64,000 bases of DNA. Source: Acanthococcus lagerstroemiae. Taxonomy: Eukaryota; Arthropoda; Insecta; Hemiptera; Eriococcidae. Made by a program: the position numbers and the translations under genes. Location of the stretch: the NCBI GenBank assembly GCA_031841125.1, contig CM063106.1, forward strand, positions 15,066,001 through 15,130,000. Reading direction: 5' to 3'. Below the pieces are notes generated by a model. It searched no databases. It saw only the letters and a list, made by a program, of their open reading frames with translations, and was not told the DNA's origin. Below are positions 26,101 to 37,230 of the stretch, in pieces; the first letter of the stretch is position 1, and each line of letters opens with the position of its first letter.

Positions 26101-29100
26101 CAAATATCAAAGCCAAAAAAAGAAAACCTTCTAACTTGTTGGATTTTCCCAACTCACCTGACTGAAATTGTAAATTTTCCCAACTGCTTGAAAAATTCCT
26201 ACAGGGGGGGAGTTTCCCCCTGTCCCCCCATCGGTACGTCCCTTGTTCATGTGACCTCTTCCACTGGCATGAAACCTAGGGAATAAATTTCCTTACACAT
26301 AGCAGGTATAATAGTTAGTGTAAAGTACAAACTAGAGATCAACTAGAAGCCAATGAATTTTTGTTTGATTTCCGTCAATCGGCTATCTTTCTATGTGGAT
26401 GCAGCTTCCTATTCACTAGATTGTGGCTAGTTTCGAAAATTTTATTCAGCTATCAGCGTTTATTTCAGCTACCGGTATTTAAGCTTCTGGTTTCAGCCAC
26501 TGGTTTCTAGCTTCCTGCTGTCAGCTTCTGGGTTACAAATCACAGAATGACCAGCTACCGGCTCTTTTGGTACCGGCTCCCAACTGACTTGTGACACCTG
26601 ATGGGGGAAGCCAATCTGAAGGCTAAAGAAGAAGCTGAACAAGTTTCTAAACGTAGGAAAACAATCTTGGGATGCCAGTCAAGAAGTCACTAAAGAGACA
26701 TTTCATTTCTGTTTTTTTACATGTTTTTGTTTGTAATATTATTTATTTTTATTGTTTATAGGAAAAACTAAATTTCGAGAATGCTGAAAAATTTTTGAGT
26801 GCTGATTTTCGAGTTATAGTAAGTATGTCTTGTTTAACTAAGTATTTTGATAATGTAGGAAAATAACTTGTAATAATGGAAGCCTACATTGTAAATTGAG
26901 CAAGAGAGAAAACTAATATTGGTATCATAATTGTTTGTAAAGTTGCAAGCATCGAGTAATGGTATTCAGTTCCCATTATGTAATTATTCCCAATTTCAGA
27001 ATACTGAAAGAAAAATAAATAATTTGAAAGCGAAACTTGAAGAACTGAAAAATGAGAAAGATAGACTGACTCAGGCTGTAGAAACTGCGTCTAACGAAGC
27101 TGTCGAATTGACGGTGAAGAATGAACAGAAAACTATTGAATTAGAATCTCTGGCGGAGGAAGAACAGAAGTATGTAATCTGTTTCTCATGTTCAGTAATA
27201 TAAAAGAAAAGTTTTGCCATGTGTTCTATCGTTCGAATCATTTTCGTATGCATTATTGGGTAGCATTAATATTACCCCGCTGATTGTTTTTTTTTTTTTC
27301 CCCAGCATTGTGAAGCAAATGCAGTCTATGATTCAAAAGCATGAAAAACTGAAAGAGGAAGAAAAGAGTTACAAAGAATCATGCAAAGCCGAATTGAACG
27401 AATTAGAAACGGAAATATTGTATGTGATCTGTCATCGGATAAATCATGACTGTTAGCTGAGCATGATGAGCAAGATTCTAATCTCATCTTAATTTGTTGT
27501 TTGTAGTTCATTGGAAAACAGTTCGGTGGAAGAGGAAACCGAGGAACTAAGAGTACAACTGGAACATTTGCAAGCTCAACTGCATAATAAGAAACGCGAT
27601 TTAGGCAAAATTACGCGATCTCTTGCCATTAAGGAGCGAGTTGTTGACCAGATACCAAGTCGTGCTGAGTTATCACAGTATCAGAAACGATTCTTGGAGC
27701 TTTATAACCAGTGTACGTAATTGCGCGGCTTATTTGGACCCTATCTTGAAGTGAATAATGAATATCGATGGATAATCGAGTTCCAGTACAATCGCTATGA
27801 ATGTTTGACGTCTACTAATTCTGTATCTGGAGTTAAGAATGACCAATGTCCACTTTCTTCTGAGACAGATTGTGCTGAATGATGTGGCAATTCCTGCTTG
27901 TAGCAAAGTTTGTCTTATTTGGAAACTGGACATTAGCTCTTCTTAAATCAAAGTAGGTACAGATTTATTACTTCGTCTTTATTATGAGACTCAAACTCTA
28001 GTTTCATTTCTCCGCACCATCATCAACGTTTGTTGTAACTTGAGAGTATCTTTCAAACGCAAGATCAGGCGCAACTGCCTTCAGGTTTCATGGAATAGTA
28101 TATTTCAAGTCAAGGAGCGAAAATGAGGTTTATCACGACAAGTTCAATATGTTGCGAGACGAGCCGAAGGCGAATTGAGCAAATTGAACGAGTCGTGATA
28201 AACCTCATTCGCTCCTTGCCTTGGAAGATATTTTGTTCTACAAATGCATCGAAATTCGAAAATGCGTTTCCGCTGCCATGAAAGTATCCATAAACTAATA
28301 ATCGAACAGAAGACGAACGAAAATAGTACGCGTTTGTTGCGAACGTTTCGAATCGTTTCCTTCCAAGGGTACAGAAAAAATTTTGTATTACACATGCATC
28401 GAAACAACGGTTCAACAGTCTCATTTTGCAGATTGAAAGTTCATGTCATCACAATAGATCACAGCTGCGTTTGTAAATACTACGGCACATGCGCAGAAGA
28501 CTCTTTTCAGTCCTAGGACTTGTAAAAGGACTGAAAAAGATTACGTCACGTATTTTTCTTTCAAAGATGTGTACAATCAGCTGTTTGATGCATTTGTAAT
28601 ACAAAATATCTTACAATGTAAGGATTGAAGCAAGTTATCAAGCCTCCGCACGACTAGCTTCACTCGCCTTCCGCTCGCTCCACTAACAGTTGCACTCGGT
28701 GTGATAAAGCTCGCTTTCAATCCTTGCAGTGTAATATACTATTCTTTTCACTCCTAGTACAGATGAAAACGCGTTATCAGTGCTGATCGCTACAATAACG
28801 ATAAATGTCTCTTTTGGTACGGAAAACTGTTACGCGAAAACGCGTTTTTGACGCATGTGTAGAACAATAGTGTTGCGAGACGAGCCAAAGGCGAATTGAG
28901 CAAATTGAACGAGTTGTGATAAACCTCATTAGCTCCTTGCCTTGGAAGATGTTTTGTATTACACATGCATCAAAACCACAGTTTAACAGTCTCATTTTGC
29001 AGATTGAAAGTTCACATTATCACGATAGATCGCAGCTGCATTTGTAAATACTACAGCACATGCGCAGAAGACTCCTCCACTAACAGTCGCACTCCGCGTG

Positions 29101-32100
29101 ATAAAGCTCGCTTTCAATCCTTGCAGTGTAATATACTATTGTTCTACACATGCGTCAAAAACGCGTTTTCACGTAACAGTTTTCCGTAGCGAAAGAGACA
29201 TTTATCGTTATTGTAGCGATCAGCACTGATAACGCGTTTTCATCTGTACTAGGCCGAGTGCGACTGTTCGCGGAGCGAGCCGAAGGCGAGTGAAGCTAGT
29301 CGTGCGGAGGCTTGATAACTTGCTTCAATCCTTGCATTGTAAGATATTTTGTATTACAAATGCATCGAACAGCTGATTGTATACATCTGTGAAAGAAGAA
29401 TACGTGACGTCATCTTTTTTCAGTCCTTTTACAAGTCCTAGGACTGAAAAGAGTCTTCTGCGCATGTGTCGTAGTATTTACAAACGCAGCTGCGATCTAT
29501 TGTGATGACGTGAACTTTCAATCTGCAAAATGAGACTGTTGAACCGTTGTTTCGATGCATGTGTAATACAAAATTTTTTCTGTATCCTTGGAAGGAAACG
29601 ATTCGAAACGTTTGCAACGAACGCGTACTATTTTCATTCGTCTTCTGTTCGATTATTAGTTTATGGATACTTCCATGGCAGCGGGAACGCATTTTCGAAT
29701 GTCGATGCATTTGTAGAACAAAATATCTTCCAAGGCAAGGAGCGAATGAGGTTTATCACGACTCGTTCAATTTGCTCAACTCGCCTTCGGCTCGTCTCGC
29801 AACATATTCAACTTGTCGTGATAAACCTCATTTTCGCTCCTTGACTTGAAATATACTATTGTTCTACAAATGCATCGAAATTCGAAAATGCGTTTCCGCT
29901 GCCACGGAGGTATCCACAAACTAAAATCGAACAGAAGACCAACGAAAATAGTACGCGTTCGTTGCGAACGTTTCGAATCGTTTTCTTCCAAGTGTACAGA
30001 AAATTTTTTTTTCTTTTCACTCCTAGTACAGATAAAAACGCGTTATCAGTGCTGATCGCTACGATAACGATAAATGTCTCTTTCGCTACGTAAAACTGTT
30101 CCGCGAAAACGCGTTTTCGATGCATGTGTAGAACGAGAAACATTTTCGTCATTTTGTTTGATTTTTTGCAGTGGCCTTGAAGCATACGGAGACAAAACGA
30201 TATTTTATCTTGTTCAATACACTGAACGATAAGTATCATTACATGCAGAAAGAATTCTCAATACTGAATTCAATTCATGATAGCTATATTCAGTAAGTTG
30301 ATAATCTTGTTTCACTAGATTAATGATGTTTAAAAATTGAGTATGAATTTTCAAGAAGGTATTTTAGGGCTTTTAGGGATCTTGTAGCAAGATAGAACTG
30401 TCTTGAGAACCGGTGCTCAATTATTTTATGAATTTATAATGTTAATGTAAATCCGAATGCATCAAGAATTCCTTGGTTAGAAGGGATGGATGGGACAGAA
30501 AAAGTACTTACGTGAAAGCTGTTGATGAATGATATTTAATTTTAGGATTCGTCTCTACGCAACAATACTAGATTGCGAAGTCAAACAGTTTTGGCTCCAA
30601 CTTCAGTTTTGGGCAAAATATAGCTTATTTAAGCTTCTTTTAGCTTGCTTTCGGCTTTTAGAGCGAAAGAAAGAGTCCGACCGCTGCACGAAAGGACTAG
30701 ACGACTATACGTTTCGAAACCTTCTCTAGTCGTCCATTCGCGGCAACGTTCGGCATTCTCCGTGTCGGCCGGTCGAAACGTGATGGAACGAAGGCCGCAC
30801 AAAGAGGAATACGCAACAAAGGCACTAGATATATGATACCTAGATGTTATGCTGGACTGACAACAGGGAGACACCTTCATCATTACCAGTACCCGTGTTA
30901 ATATTTAAGTAGTAATTCGTAATGTGATTTTTTGATTTTATTATTGTTACCCTTGCGTGATAGAAAATAATAAGTAATACTGGTTGTGCTGGTGCAAATT
31001 GTTTGAACCGGTCCACAGGCGGTTACAACATTAGGAGACCGCCCAGCGGTGCTGAAAATAGTAATGTAATGAAGGGTAAAAAAATGAAACAAAACACCCA
31101 GGTGAATTTTTATTAAAAATCTTACAATATTAGGGGAAACAATCGGCATAACATTGTAACTTCTCTAACTTCTGGCGCTGTGATAAGAAAAGTTTGACTG
31201 TCTCCCTGTTATCAGTCCAGCGTACCTACTGTACTATAGTGTCTTAACGCAACTACGTAGGTCACGATGGTAACGCTTTTCTGCTGAATGTTTTTTTGCG
31301 GAGCGTTTTCTGCGGAATTTTTCTGTTTCGCGTGACGGGCCATTAGACATATCCATGTCAAAAATGCCGAATTGTAACTGCGGCTTCGGATTCTGCTTCG
31401 GGTGTACACGTGGAAATATTGTGAAACTTCTTGGATTATATAATCTTTATATTCCTGTTCAAATGATTGCGTAGCGAATTCTAACACCGTATTTTTTTCC
31501 AGGGTTATGACTACATCAACGAGCAAAGAAGAATTCGTAAGACAGTTACATGGCATAACTGCGGGAATCCGGCAAGCTAGAGAGAAAGTAAGCAATTTTA
31601 AATCAAACTATATGGACATCTCCTCTTGGATGATACCTTGTCAACGTGATGAGGTGGTTTAAGCGTAAGAGAAGAAAGTTATGTGTTTATTATCGAAATC
31701 GCGACCGAAAGCATCTAGGAGAAGGCAAACTGTGACAGATAAACCCTGTTGGAAGCAATGAAAAACTGTAACAGTATCTCTTTCCAGGAAATGTAGCTTT
31801 TCCTAGTATTAATTACTGATGACAGCGTTCCGACAGGTATATAATTTTTACGGACGTAAAGAGCTCCTCATTCGGATGTCCGGGAGGGAGCTACTTGGGG
31901 AAGCATCATCTTCGGAAGGTTTTAAAAAGAAAGGCGTCATTAAAATAGGAACTTGAAATGTAAAAAGCTTGAATGGAGTTGGAAGATTAGAGAATCTTGA
32001 GAGAGAAATGAATAGGCTTGACCTAGGAATAGTTGGAATAAGTGGTGTAAGGTGGAAAGAGAAGAATAATTTTTGGTCAGGAGACTTTAGAATAATAAAT

Positions 32101-34418
32101 ACAAAAGGAATAAAAGGACAAGCACGCGTCGGAATGGTTACGAAGGTCGTTCAAAAAGTAAGGTAACAAGGCCAATAAGAAAATTACAACGAATTAGAAA
32201 AATGTATTCAAATGAAATATGTTTATATATATGTATCCATGTACTACTGCTCGACATAATTTCTCAGTCGATTTAAACATTTGTCCGACCGGTGGATTAG
32301 TTTATCTACACCACTAGCATACTACGTTGCCGCTAACAAATTGAACCAGTTGGACACATCCTCAATCAGCTTATTGTCCTTGTCGAATCTTCTTCCGGAC
32401 AAATACTGGTTTAGATGCAAGAAAGTATGAAAACTGCCGGGTGCTAAATTTGGGGAGTGAGGCGAGTGTTCCCAAACTTCCCATCCGAATTCCTGCAGCT
32501 AACTCTTCGTTACATTTGCAGTGTCATGGGTCGCATTCTGTTGAAGGAAAATCACTACTCGCATCACAAGGTGAATATAGAACGGTGATGTTGTTATTTA
32601 AAAAGTTGAAACGTACCATACAAAATGAAAGCCTCGGTTTGTTGACGCGAAGAGTGATTTTCTTTGAAGACAATACGACCCCTCACACAGTGAATGTAAC
32701 GAAGAGTTTGCTCCAGGAATTCGGATGGGGCGTTTGGGAACCTCTGCCCCCCCCCCTACGCTCCAAATTTAACACCCAGCGATTTTCGTCTTTTCTTGTA
32801 TCTGAAGCAGTATTTGTTCGGAAGGTGATTCAACGACGACGACAAGCTGAGCAAGGATGTATCAAACTGATTCAATTTGATGGCGGCAAAGTGGTATGCT
32901 AGTGGTGTAGATAAACTAATCCTCCGGTCGGACAAATGTTTAAATCGACTGGGAAATTATGTAGAGCAGTAGTACATGGATATATCTAAACATATTTCAT
33001 TTGAATAAATTTTTCTAATTCGTTGTAATTTTTTTATTGGCCTTGTTACCTTACTTTTTGAACGACCCGCGTATGAATAAACAAACAGGTAATAAAGTTA
33101 TATTATAAACAACAGAGAGAAAGGTTAATTTTTATGAAAATCAATACCAAACCAGCACTCACGATAATAATACAAGTGTATATGCCTACTAATACTCACG
33201 AGGACGAAAAGATTGAGTAGGTATATGAAGAATTACAAGAACTTATGAAGCATGTTAGAGGCGAAAAGAAAATCTTATAATAATAATTATGGGTGATTGG
33301 AATGCAAGAGCTGGTGAGGGAAAATAAGGTAATGTATAGTCAGGGATTTTGGATGAGGAATGAGAAATGAAAAAGGACGGCGTTTGCTACAGTTTTGTGC
33401 GAAGTATAACTTAGTTACAGGAATACTCAATTCAAAAATCACTATAGAAGAAGATATAATATGTTACAGTTTATAATGTGAACGCGGGGAGTAACGTGAG
33501 TAGCAGGCTAATGACTGTTATTCGCCGACAAAAAATGGACTAACGTGAATTACCTAAATAGTATTAGGCATATGACGCGAATAGCCGGCGTATGAGCGTA
33601 TAACGTAATTTGCCGATAGATTTGGTGAATCACGAGAATAAATCATATTTAGGAACTATTCTCGGCGATTCTTGTTATCTGCCACCCTCTTATGGTCAAT
33701 GTCGATCCACACAAAAACATATTGTTGACCGAGCCAGTGGTTGTCTAAGAAATTTATGAGCCGTTGTAAAGGCTGTTGAAAATAACTTTTACACACTATG
33801 TAAGTATACTGCCAGTGGCCGATCTATAGGGGGGTACAACGTTGGATATCTATTTGAACGGGTCGCAATGGATATTGCAGGACCATTCCCGCTCTCGGAT
33901 GCTGGAAACGGTATGTGTTGTGTGTAGGCGATTACTTCAGTAAATGATCCTGAAGTATACCCAATGATGTTTGTGTTACCTTCGTCAGGTTCTTTCTATG
34001 AAGGGAAAACATGATACGACTTCTTACGAATAGTTCTTGTGTTTAATTTTCTTCTCGCCTTTGAATCTTTTCTGGAAGTGATTTAATTGTAAACAAGAAA
34101 TTTTGATTATGTTGTCGGATTTCTTTCCAACGTTGAATCATTCTAATTCAGTCGGACCACTCGGACATGATCAAAAAAATTGCATGAACATGTAGTTGTA
34201 ATATTAATATGTATTACTTATATTTGTAGGCCACGGAAAAGCGAAACGAAAATCGAAGAATCCGGGAAAGACTTGGCGATCATTTGGCTTACCTGCAGCA
34301 GTTGAAAAGTGACTACATCAATGCAGTCAAAGAGCTATCTGAAATCTATAAAAAGAACGAGGCGTTACAGCAACAGCTGCAGAAGTTGATGGAGGATGCG
34401 GGGGACCTACCTGAATGA
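19993..34418 (+). CDS. CCDC93: CCDC93, coiled-coil subunit of the CCC endosomal sorting complex
   Basis: Fifteen coding exons join in phase to about 574 residues (human CCDC93 is about 630). The family protein pairs with CCDC22 and COMMD proteins. The complex works with Retriever and WASH at endosomes to return membrane cargo such as copper transporters and receptors to the surface. Diagnostic stretches are [18 protein letters not shown] and [13 protein letters not shown] in the N-terminal globular part, and [13 protein letters not shown] and LNSIH in the coiled-coil part. The start is the ATG at 19993 (CGCATGG context), with an in-frame TAG 15 bases upstream. The stop is the TGA at 34416. 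Introns are packed with transposon remnants, the largest between exons 12 and 13 and between 14 and 15. No AATAAA is visible within about 500 bases after the stop. Confidence 0.93.
21113..22459. mobile_element. Inverted-repeat DNA element in CCDC93 intron 4
   Basis: TATATGAGGAG at 21113 followed by TCTGTCAAAAGGGCCCTTGAC is mirrored by GACAAGGGCCCTTTTGACAG and CTCCTCATATA at about 22423-22459, roughly 36 bp of inverted terminus. No transposase is recognisable between. The open frame at 21208-21672 (-) has no domain I know. A smaller hAT element has inserted at 21637. Confidence 0.6.
21637..21779. mobile_element. hAT-type MITE with 8-bp TSD, nested
   Basis: Starts CAGTGGTGTAGTAG and ends GCCACTACACCACTG, with GAAATATA duplicated on both sides (21629-21636 and 21780-21787). 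At 143 bp it is non-coding. The CGTTCCCACACTG motif also occurs near both ends in the same orientation. It sits inside the 21113-22459 element, so it is the younger insertion. Confidence 0.82.
24198..24618. mobile_element. MITE with internal two-copy tandem repeat (CCDC93 intron 7)
   Basis: TA-flanked inverted ends CATGCTTGAAAAG and CTTTTCAAGCATG bound the element. Inside, a unit of about 150 bases containing GTACAGAAATTATCCAGTTT-like sequence and CGGGGAT occurs twice (about 24283-24425 and 24436-24582). The TA flank suggests the Tc1/mariner/pogo group. There is no transposase. Confidence 0.6.
25368..34418 (+). CDS. CCDC93: CCDC93 exons 8-15, coiled-coil region
   Basis: Exons: 25368-25418, 26762-26818, 27000-27169, 27306-27419, 27507-27712, 30172-30292, 31503-31587 and 34230-34418. 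They encode about residues 245-574. Heptad-like Glu/Lys/Leu-rich stretches dominate exons 10-12. Exon 12 ends with the conserved [19 protein letters not shown], and exon 13 continues [11 protein letters not shown] and LNSIHDSY as in vertebrates. Exon 14 reads [18 protein letters not shown]. Exon 15 ends in a long helix and TGA. Exons 8 and 9 are short and poorly conserved; they are placed by splice sites and phase, so they are the least certain. Confidence 0.85.
25937..26245. mobile_element. hAT-type MITE with 8-bp TSD (CCDC93 intron 8)
   Basis: Starts CAGGGACGTACCGA and ends TCGGTACGTCCCTTG. TTCATGTG flanks both sides (25929-25936 and 26246-26253). G runs lie inside both ends. The body contains three degenerate copies of a stretch with TTGACTTGTTGGATTTTCCC. 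It is a longer relative of 12061-12272. Confidence 0.82.
26370..26590. repeat. Degenerate CAGCTWCYGGTTTC repeat in CCDC93 intron 8
   Basis: Short variants of CAGCTTCTGG / CAGCTACCGG recur about eight times between 26400 and 26590. The array is imperfect and non-coding, with no known role. Confidence 0.35.
28095..30134. repeat. Large nested palindrome filling CCDC93 intron 12
   Basis: 28095-28750 is an inverted copy of about 29255-29859, centred near 28978 and almost identical; the two arms even encode the same chance frames on opposite strands. The centre (28870-29140) holds another partial copy. Directly repeated modules follow to 30134: 29861-30005 repeats 28232-28380, and 30015-30133 repeats 28745-28868. 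Module edges carry variants of TTCTACAAATGCATCGA. CG-containing runs such as GAGACGAGCCGAAGGCGA recur. There is no transposase. It probably formed by nested foldback insertions. A transcript could fold into a stem of about 600 bp. Confidence 0.8.
30848..31222. mobile_element. MITE with ~24-bp inverted ends (CCDC93 intron 13)
   Basis: GCTGGACTGACAACAGGGAG near 30850 is matched by its complement CTCCCTGTTATCAGTCCAGC ending near 31220, with one mismatch over about 22 bases. It is about 371 bp and non-coding. The flanking duplication is not clear. Confidence 0.6.
31860..33480 (+). mobile_element. LINE endonuclease remnant (RTE/CR1-like), interrupted
   Basis: Readable pieces are [20 protein letters not shown] and [13 protein letters not shown] (31969-32140), then [14 protein letters not shown] and [11 protein letters not shown] (33130-33320). 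These match the N-terminal AP-endonuclease domain of non-LTR retrotransposons often annotated as craniofacial-development-protein-2-like; GDWN is the conserved catalytic-region motif. Stops and frameshifts abound (a TGA replaces Trp in GTWNVKSL), so it is dead. A mariner foldback (32141-33071) splits it. It is probably the 5' half of the same kind of element whose RT half lies at 57290-58868. Confidence 0.75.
32141..33071. mobile_element. Mariner-derived head-to-head foldback
   Basis: TA flanks both sides. Both outer ends read CG(A/C)(A/G)GGTCGTTCAAAAAGTA, a mariner terminus. The left arm (32141 to about 32575) and right arm (about 32640-33071) are diverged inverted copies of the mariner 3' part. 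The right arm (+) encodes [19 protein letters not shown]. The left arm (-) encodes [18 protein letters not shown] and [14 protein letters not shown]. The transposase N-terminus and first catalytic residues are absent. It sits in the LINE endonuclease remnant inside CCDC93 intron 14. Confidence 0.8.
33853..33966 (+). pseudogene. Gypsy-type integrase fragment
   Basis: The frame reads [19 protein letters not shown]. After a one-base shift it reads [11 protein letters not shown] and is followed by stops. This is the start of the catalytic core of Ty3/Gypsy retrotransposon integrase, with the first aspartate in AMD. No LTRs, protease or RT are seen nearby, so it is an isolated scrap. Confidence 0.65.
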
Positions 34419-35508
34419 TAAAATGATGGATTGATAGTTACCAAGGATGAACGGAACGAATGCGTGCAAGAGGTAGGATGAAAACGTTTTGCATGCTTAC
34501 CAGTTTTAGAAACTCCTCAACGAAGATCTCTCTATTTATACTTCTGTTCCATTTTTCACTGTTTCAATATTTTTTATTCGTGTTAATTTATTAGGAAATC
34601 GTTAAATAGTTATCTTGGTTTGTAATGTGTTCATCGATTTCCAAAGTTCTCTATATTCATTTTTTAAAGATTGGAATATTTAATATTAGTAAAACAGAAT
34701 TGAATTCTGTGTTCGTTTGTATGACTGAATTACTTCCAACAAAGTTTTGAATAGTTTCCTTAATGTTGTTTGAAAGTTCAGTAAGATATTCCGCTGATTT
34801 TATAATACCATGAATTCACGAATAATAAGAGTGATAGAAAATAGAATTATTTTGATAGTGGAAAGTTGTATTTCAGATACAGAAGACGCAAAATTATATT
34901 GACATATATGAATATTTAGATGTCTTGCGAGGAGTTGAACGTTTGGGGATAAATAGGCTTAAAGATTTCCATGCTTAAACAGGGATCTATATAAATATAA
35001 AATAGTTATAGATGTATTGAACACTTTAAAATTCATTATGATTCGTTTCAAACCACTTCAGGCTGAATTGCGATGCCTCAGAACTTTTCAGATTTGTTTG
35101 AGACTGGCTAAAACTCATCAACATTTCTGTAAGTCTTGCTGTGGCTCTCTTAAGACCTAGTTCTGACTGTCGTAGATTGATTTGGGACTTTTCATGATCC
35201 ATCCAGATGCTGTTAAGATTCTTTGAGACTTTGTGAGGCTTCCGCTGACATATTTTAGACGCTTGAAAACTTCTATACATCTGGAAGATACTTCAAGACT
35301 CTCCTTTAAGACTAATATGAAGGCTGTTCTGAACTCGTGTATAACTATTCCAGGTTTAATGGAGACTTTTTGAGGCTCATTAACATTTATTCAGACTATT
35401 TTAATATTTCTTCAGCCCTGTTCAAGGCTTCCTAATTCTTGTTTGACTCTAAAACATGTCGGTATCTCAAACAAGTTAGGAAATGTCTCCTAGAATTTTA
35501 AACAAGCC
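34419..35508. other. CCDC93 3' flank and degenerate repeat
   Basis: The first 600 bases are AT-rich and probably contain the CCDC93 3' UTR. From about 35040 to 35508, and again after the SINE to about 36470, AGACT/AGGCT-rich segments such as GAGACTTTTTGAGGCTC recur at 25-50 base spacing. The minus-strand frame at 35026-35280 is a product of this repeat. Confidence 0.4.
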
Positions 35509-35517
35509 CTGTGCATA

Positions 35518-36338
35518 AGAGTGGCTCTGTGGCGTAGCGGTAAGAAACTCGGCTTCATAACCCGTAGACACCGGGTTCGATTCCCAACGCCGGCATCGTT
35601 ATCAGTAATGCCAGAAAGAACTCGTCACACATTCTAACACCGCATTCAGATAACGTACACAGAGTCACAACCACTTACAGCAGAGGCTTCGAGAAGTGTG
35701 TGATCGGTCGCCAGTATCTGAAAGCTGTACATGGGTAAGGCGCTACCTGCCGGTACTCCTTGAACTCACCGTCATAAACCACGAGGCTAGTGATACAAGG
35801 TGTCTACGAGAATGGAAAAATATAAATTCCTGACTTTTTCCAAACTTTTTTTCTCTCTTCTTTAAGCCTTTACGGTATAGACAGTATATATTCATGTTTA
35901 TACTACTAGACGCTATAGTTAAAATGAACTGAAATTTGAAGTTGATTTTTCGGTGAAAGCATTAGGAAGGTGTTCACAGATATACATATAGAGTGCTGAA
36001 GTAAAACTAAAGGACAAAAAAACATTTTCCGTGAGTTCATTATTTGTTTTTCTCCAAACTTCATGAAAATATTGCTGAATTTCCTGACTATTTACAAACT
36101 TCCTGACCTACTTTTCAAATTCCTGACTTTTTCCAAACTTTCCAAATTTTCCAAACCTGTAGACACCTTGTGATACGAGTATTCGACAGGTAGATAGCGC
36201 AGTTAACCTAGGCCGATTCCCGGAAAGAAGAGAAGAGGGCTAAGGCAGCCCTAGAAGGCTCCCCGATGTCCCTGAGGTAATGCTCGAAGGGGCGGTTCCA
36301 GGGCTCGGGTGAAAGCAAAATGAAAAGAGAGAAAGCTC
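35518..36338 (+). mobile_element. tRNA-derived SINE with nested insertion
   Basis: A tRNA-like head at 35520-35596 carries A-box-like TGGCGTAGCGGTAAGAAAC and B-box-like GGGTTCGATTCCC. The 3' body at about 36205-36335 contains CCCTGAGGTAATGCTCGAAG and is shared with the SINE at 43305-44038. CTGTGCATA flanks both ends (35509-35517 and 36339-36347), a target duplication. A 373-bp DNA element has inserted inside. The head resembles tRNA-Met (CAT in the anticodon position), but it is not a functional tRNA. Confidence 0.75.
35797..36169. mobile_element. MITE inside the SINE, AAGGTGTCTAC ends
   Basis: The inverted ends AAGGTGTCTAC and GTAGACACCTT are flanked by GTGATAC on both sides (35790-35796 and 36170-36176). 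The body near both ends contains TTCCTGACTTTTTCCAAACT, and near the right end it occurs in shortened repeats. It is non-coding; the superfamily cannot be assigned from a 7-bp duplication. Confidence 0.7.
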
Positions 36339-36347
36339 TGTGCATAT

Positions 36348-37230
36348 CTTAAGAAATCTCTGAAATAGTTTCAAGTCCCAAGAAGTATTAAATAGTCTAA
36401 TACATGCTTAAAAAAGTTGTAGATAAACATGAGAGAGTTTTAAAGTGAATCCAAACTTAATTTTTTGGATGAAACCTGAAATTGATATTGTCAATGGCAT
36501 TTTGCCCTCATTATTTTTATACCAAAATGCTACTTTCGAAATAAATCATAAAAATTCGATAACTTTTCATTCTGTTTCCCGAATCTGATTCCAGGATATC
36601 GATATACAAGCTGAGCGGGTCTTAAAAATTAAAAAAAAAACAGACAGTCATTACAATTAACATTTATATAAAAAATAATAAAAAACAAAGTCACATAAAT
36701 ATCTTTCAATGTATATGTACACAGGAAGTATAGTAGTACCTAAAATATTATTGTAAAGTTCGGATAAGGAATGGATTATTCGAATGAAAGTTTAGAATAA
36801 AATTAAATAAAAAAACAAAGTATAAAAATTATCTAAAATAGTAAAATAAAAATTGAATTATTTCACTTATGCCAGCCTTTTTTTTTTTTTTTTTTTAAAT
36901 GTATTTACAAATTACCGAAGACTTACTGTAAATTCTGATATGTTAACACATGTTGACTGTACTCTCAGAATTTCAAAATTAAAATTATTGCGTATTACAA
37001 AATGAAAAAAAAAATCATTAAACAAAAAACAAAACAACTTAACTAATTTAGGCCACAAAATATTAAACACGCGGTAATCACAAATATTTTACTTTGGTAG
37101 GAATACAATGAAAATTATATTTTCGAGGAATATAACGTAATAATAAAATAAACACTATTTGACTAGAAATGTACGAAAAAAAAATACGCAAGTTCAATAT
37201 ATCAGTTCCGTGGTAACAACGATTAATTTT
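36348..37230. other. AT-rich intergenic / Dscam 3' UTR side
   Basis: Very AT-rich with a T run near 36879. It lies immediately 3' of the Dscam stop codon on the minus strand and probably includes its 3' UTR. No other gene is seen. Confidence 0.4.

Noticed and set aside
28110..29849. Matching ~100-codon frames on opposite strands
   Set aside because: They match only because the DNA is palindromic; the translated sequence has no domain.
31212..31595. 127-codon minus-strand frame
   Set aside because: Overlaps and is antisense to CCDC93 exon 14, which is well supported.
35520..35596. Functional tRNA-Met gene
   Set aside because: A and B boxes are present, but the stems are poor and it continues into a SINE body with target duplications.
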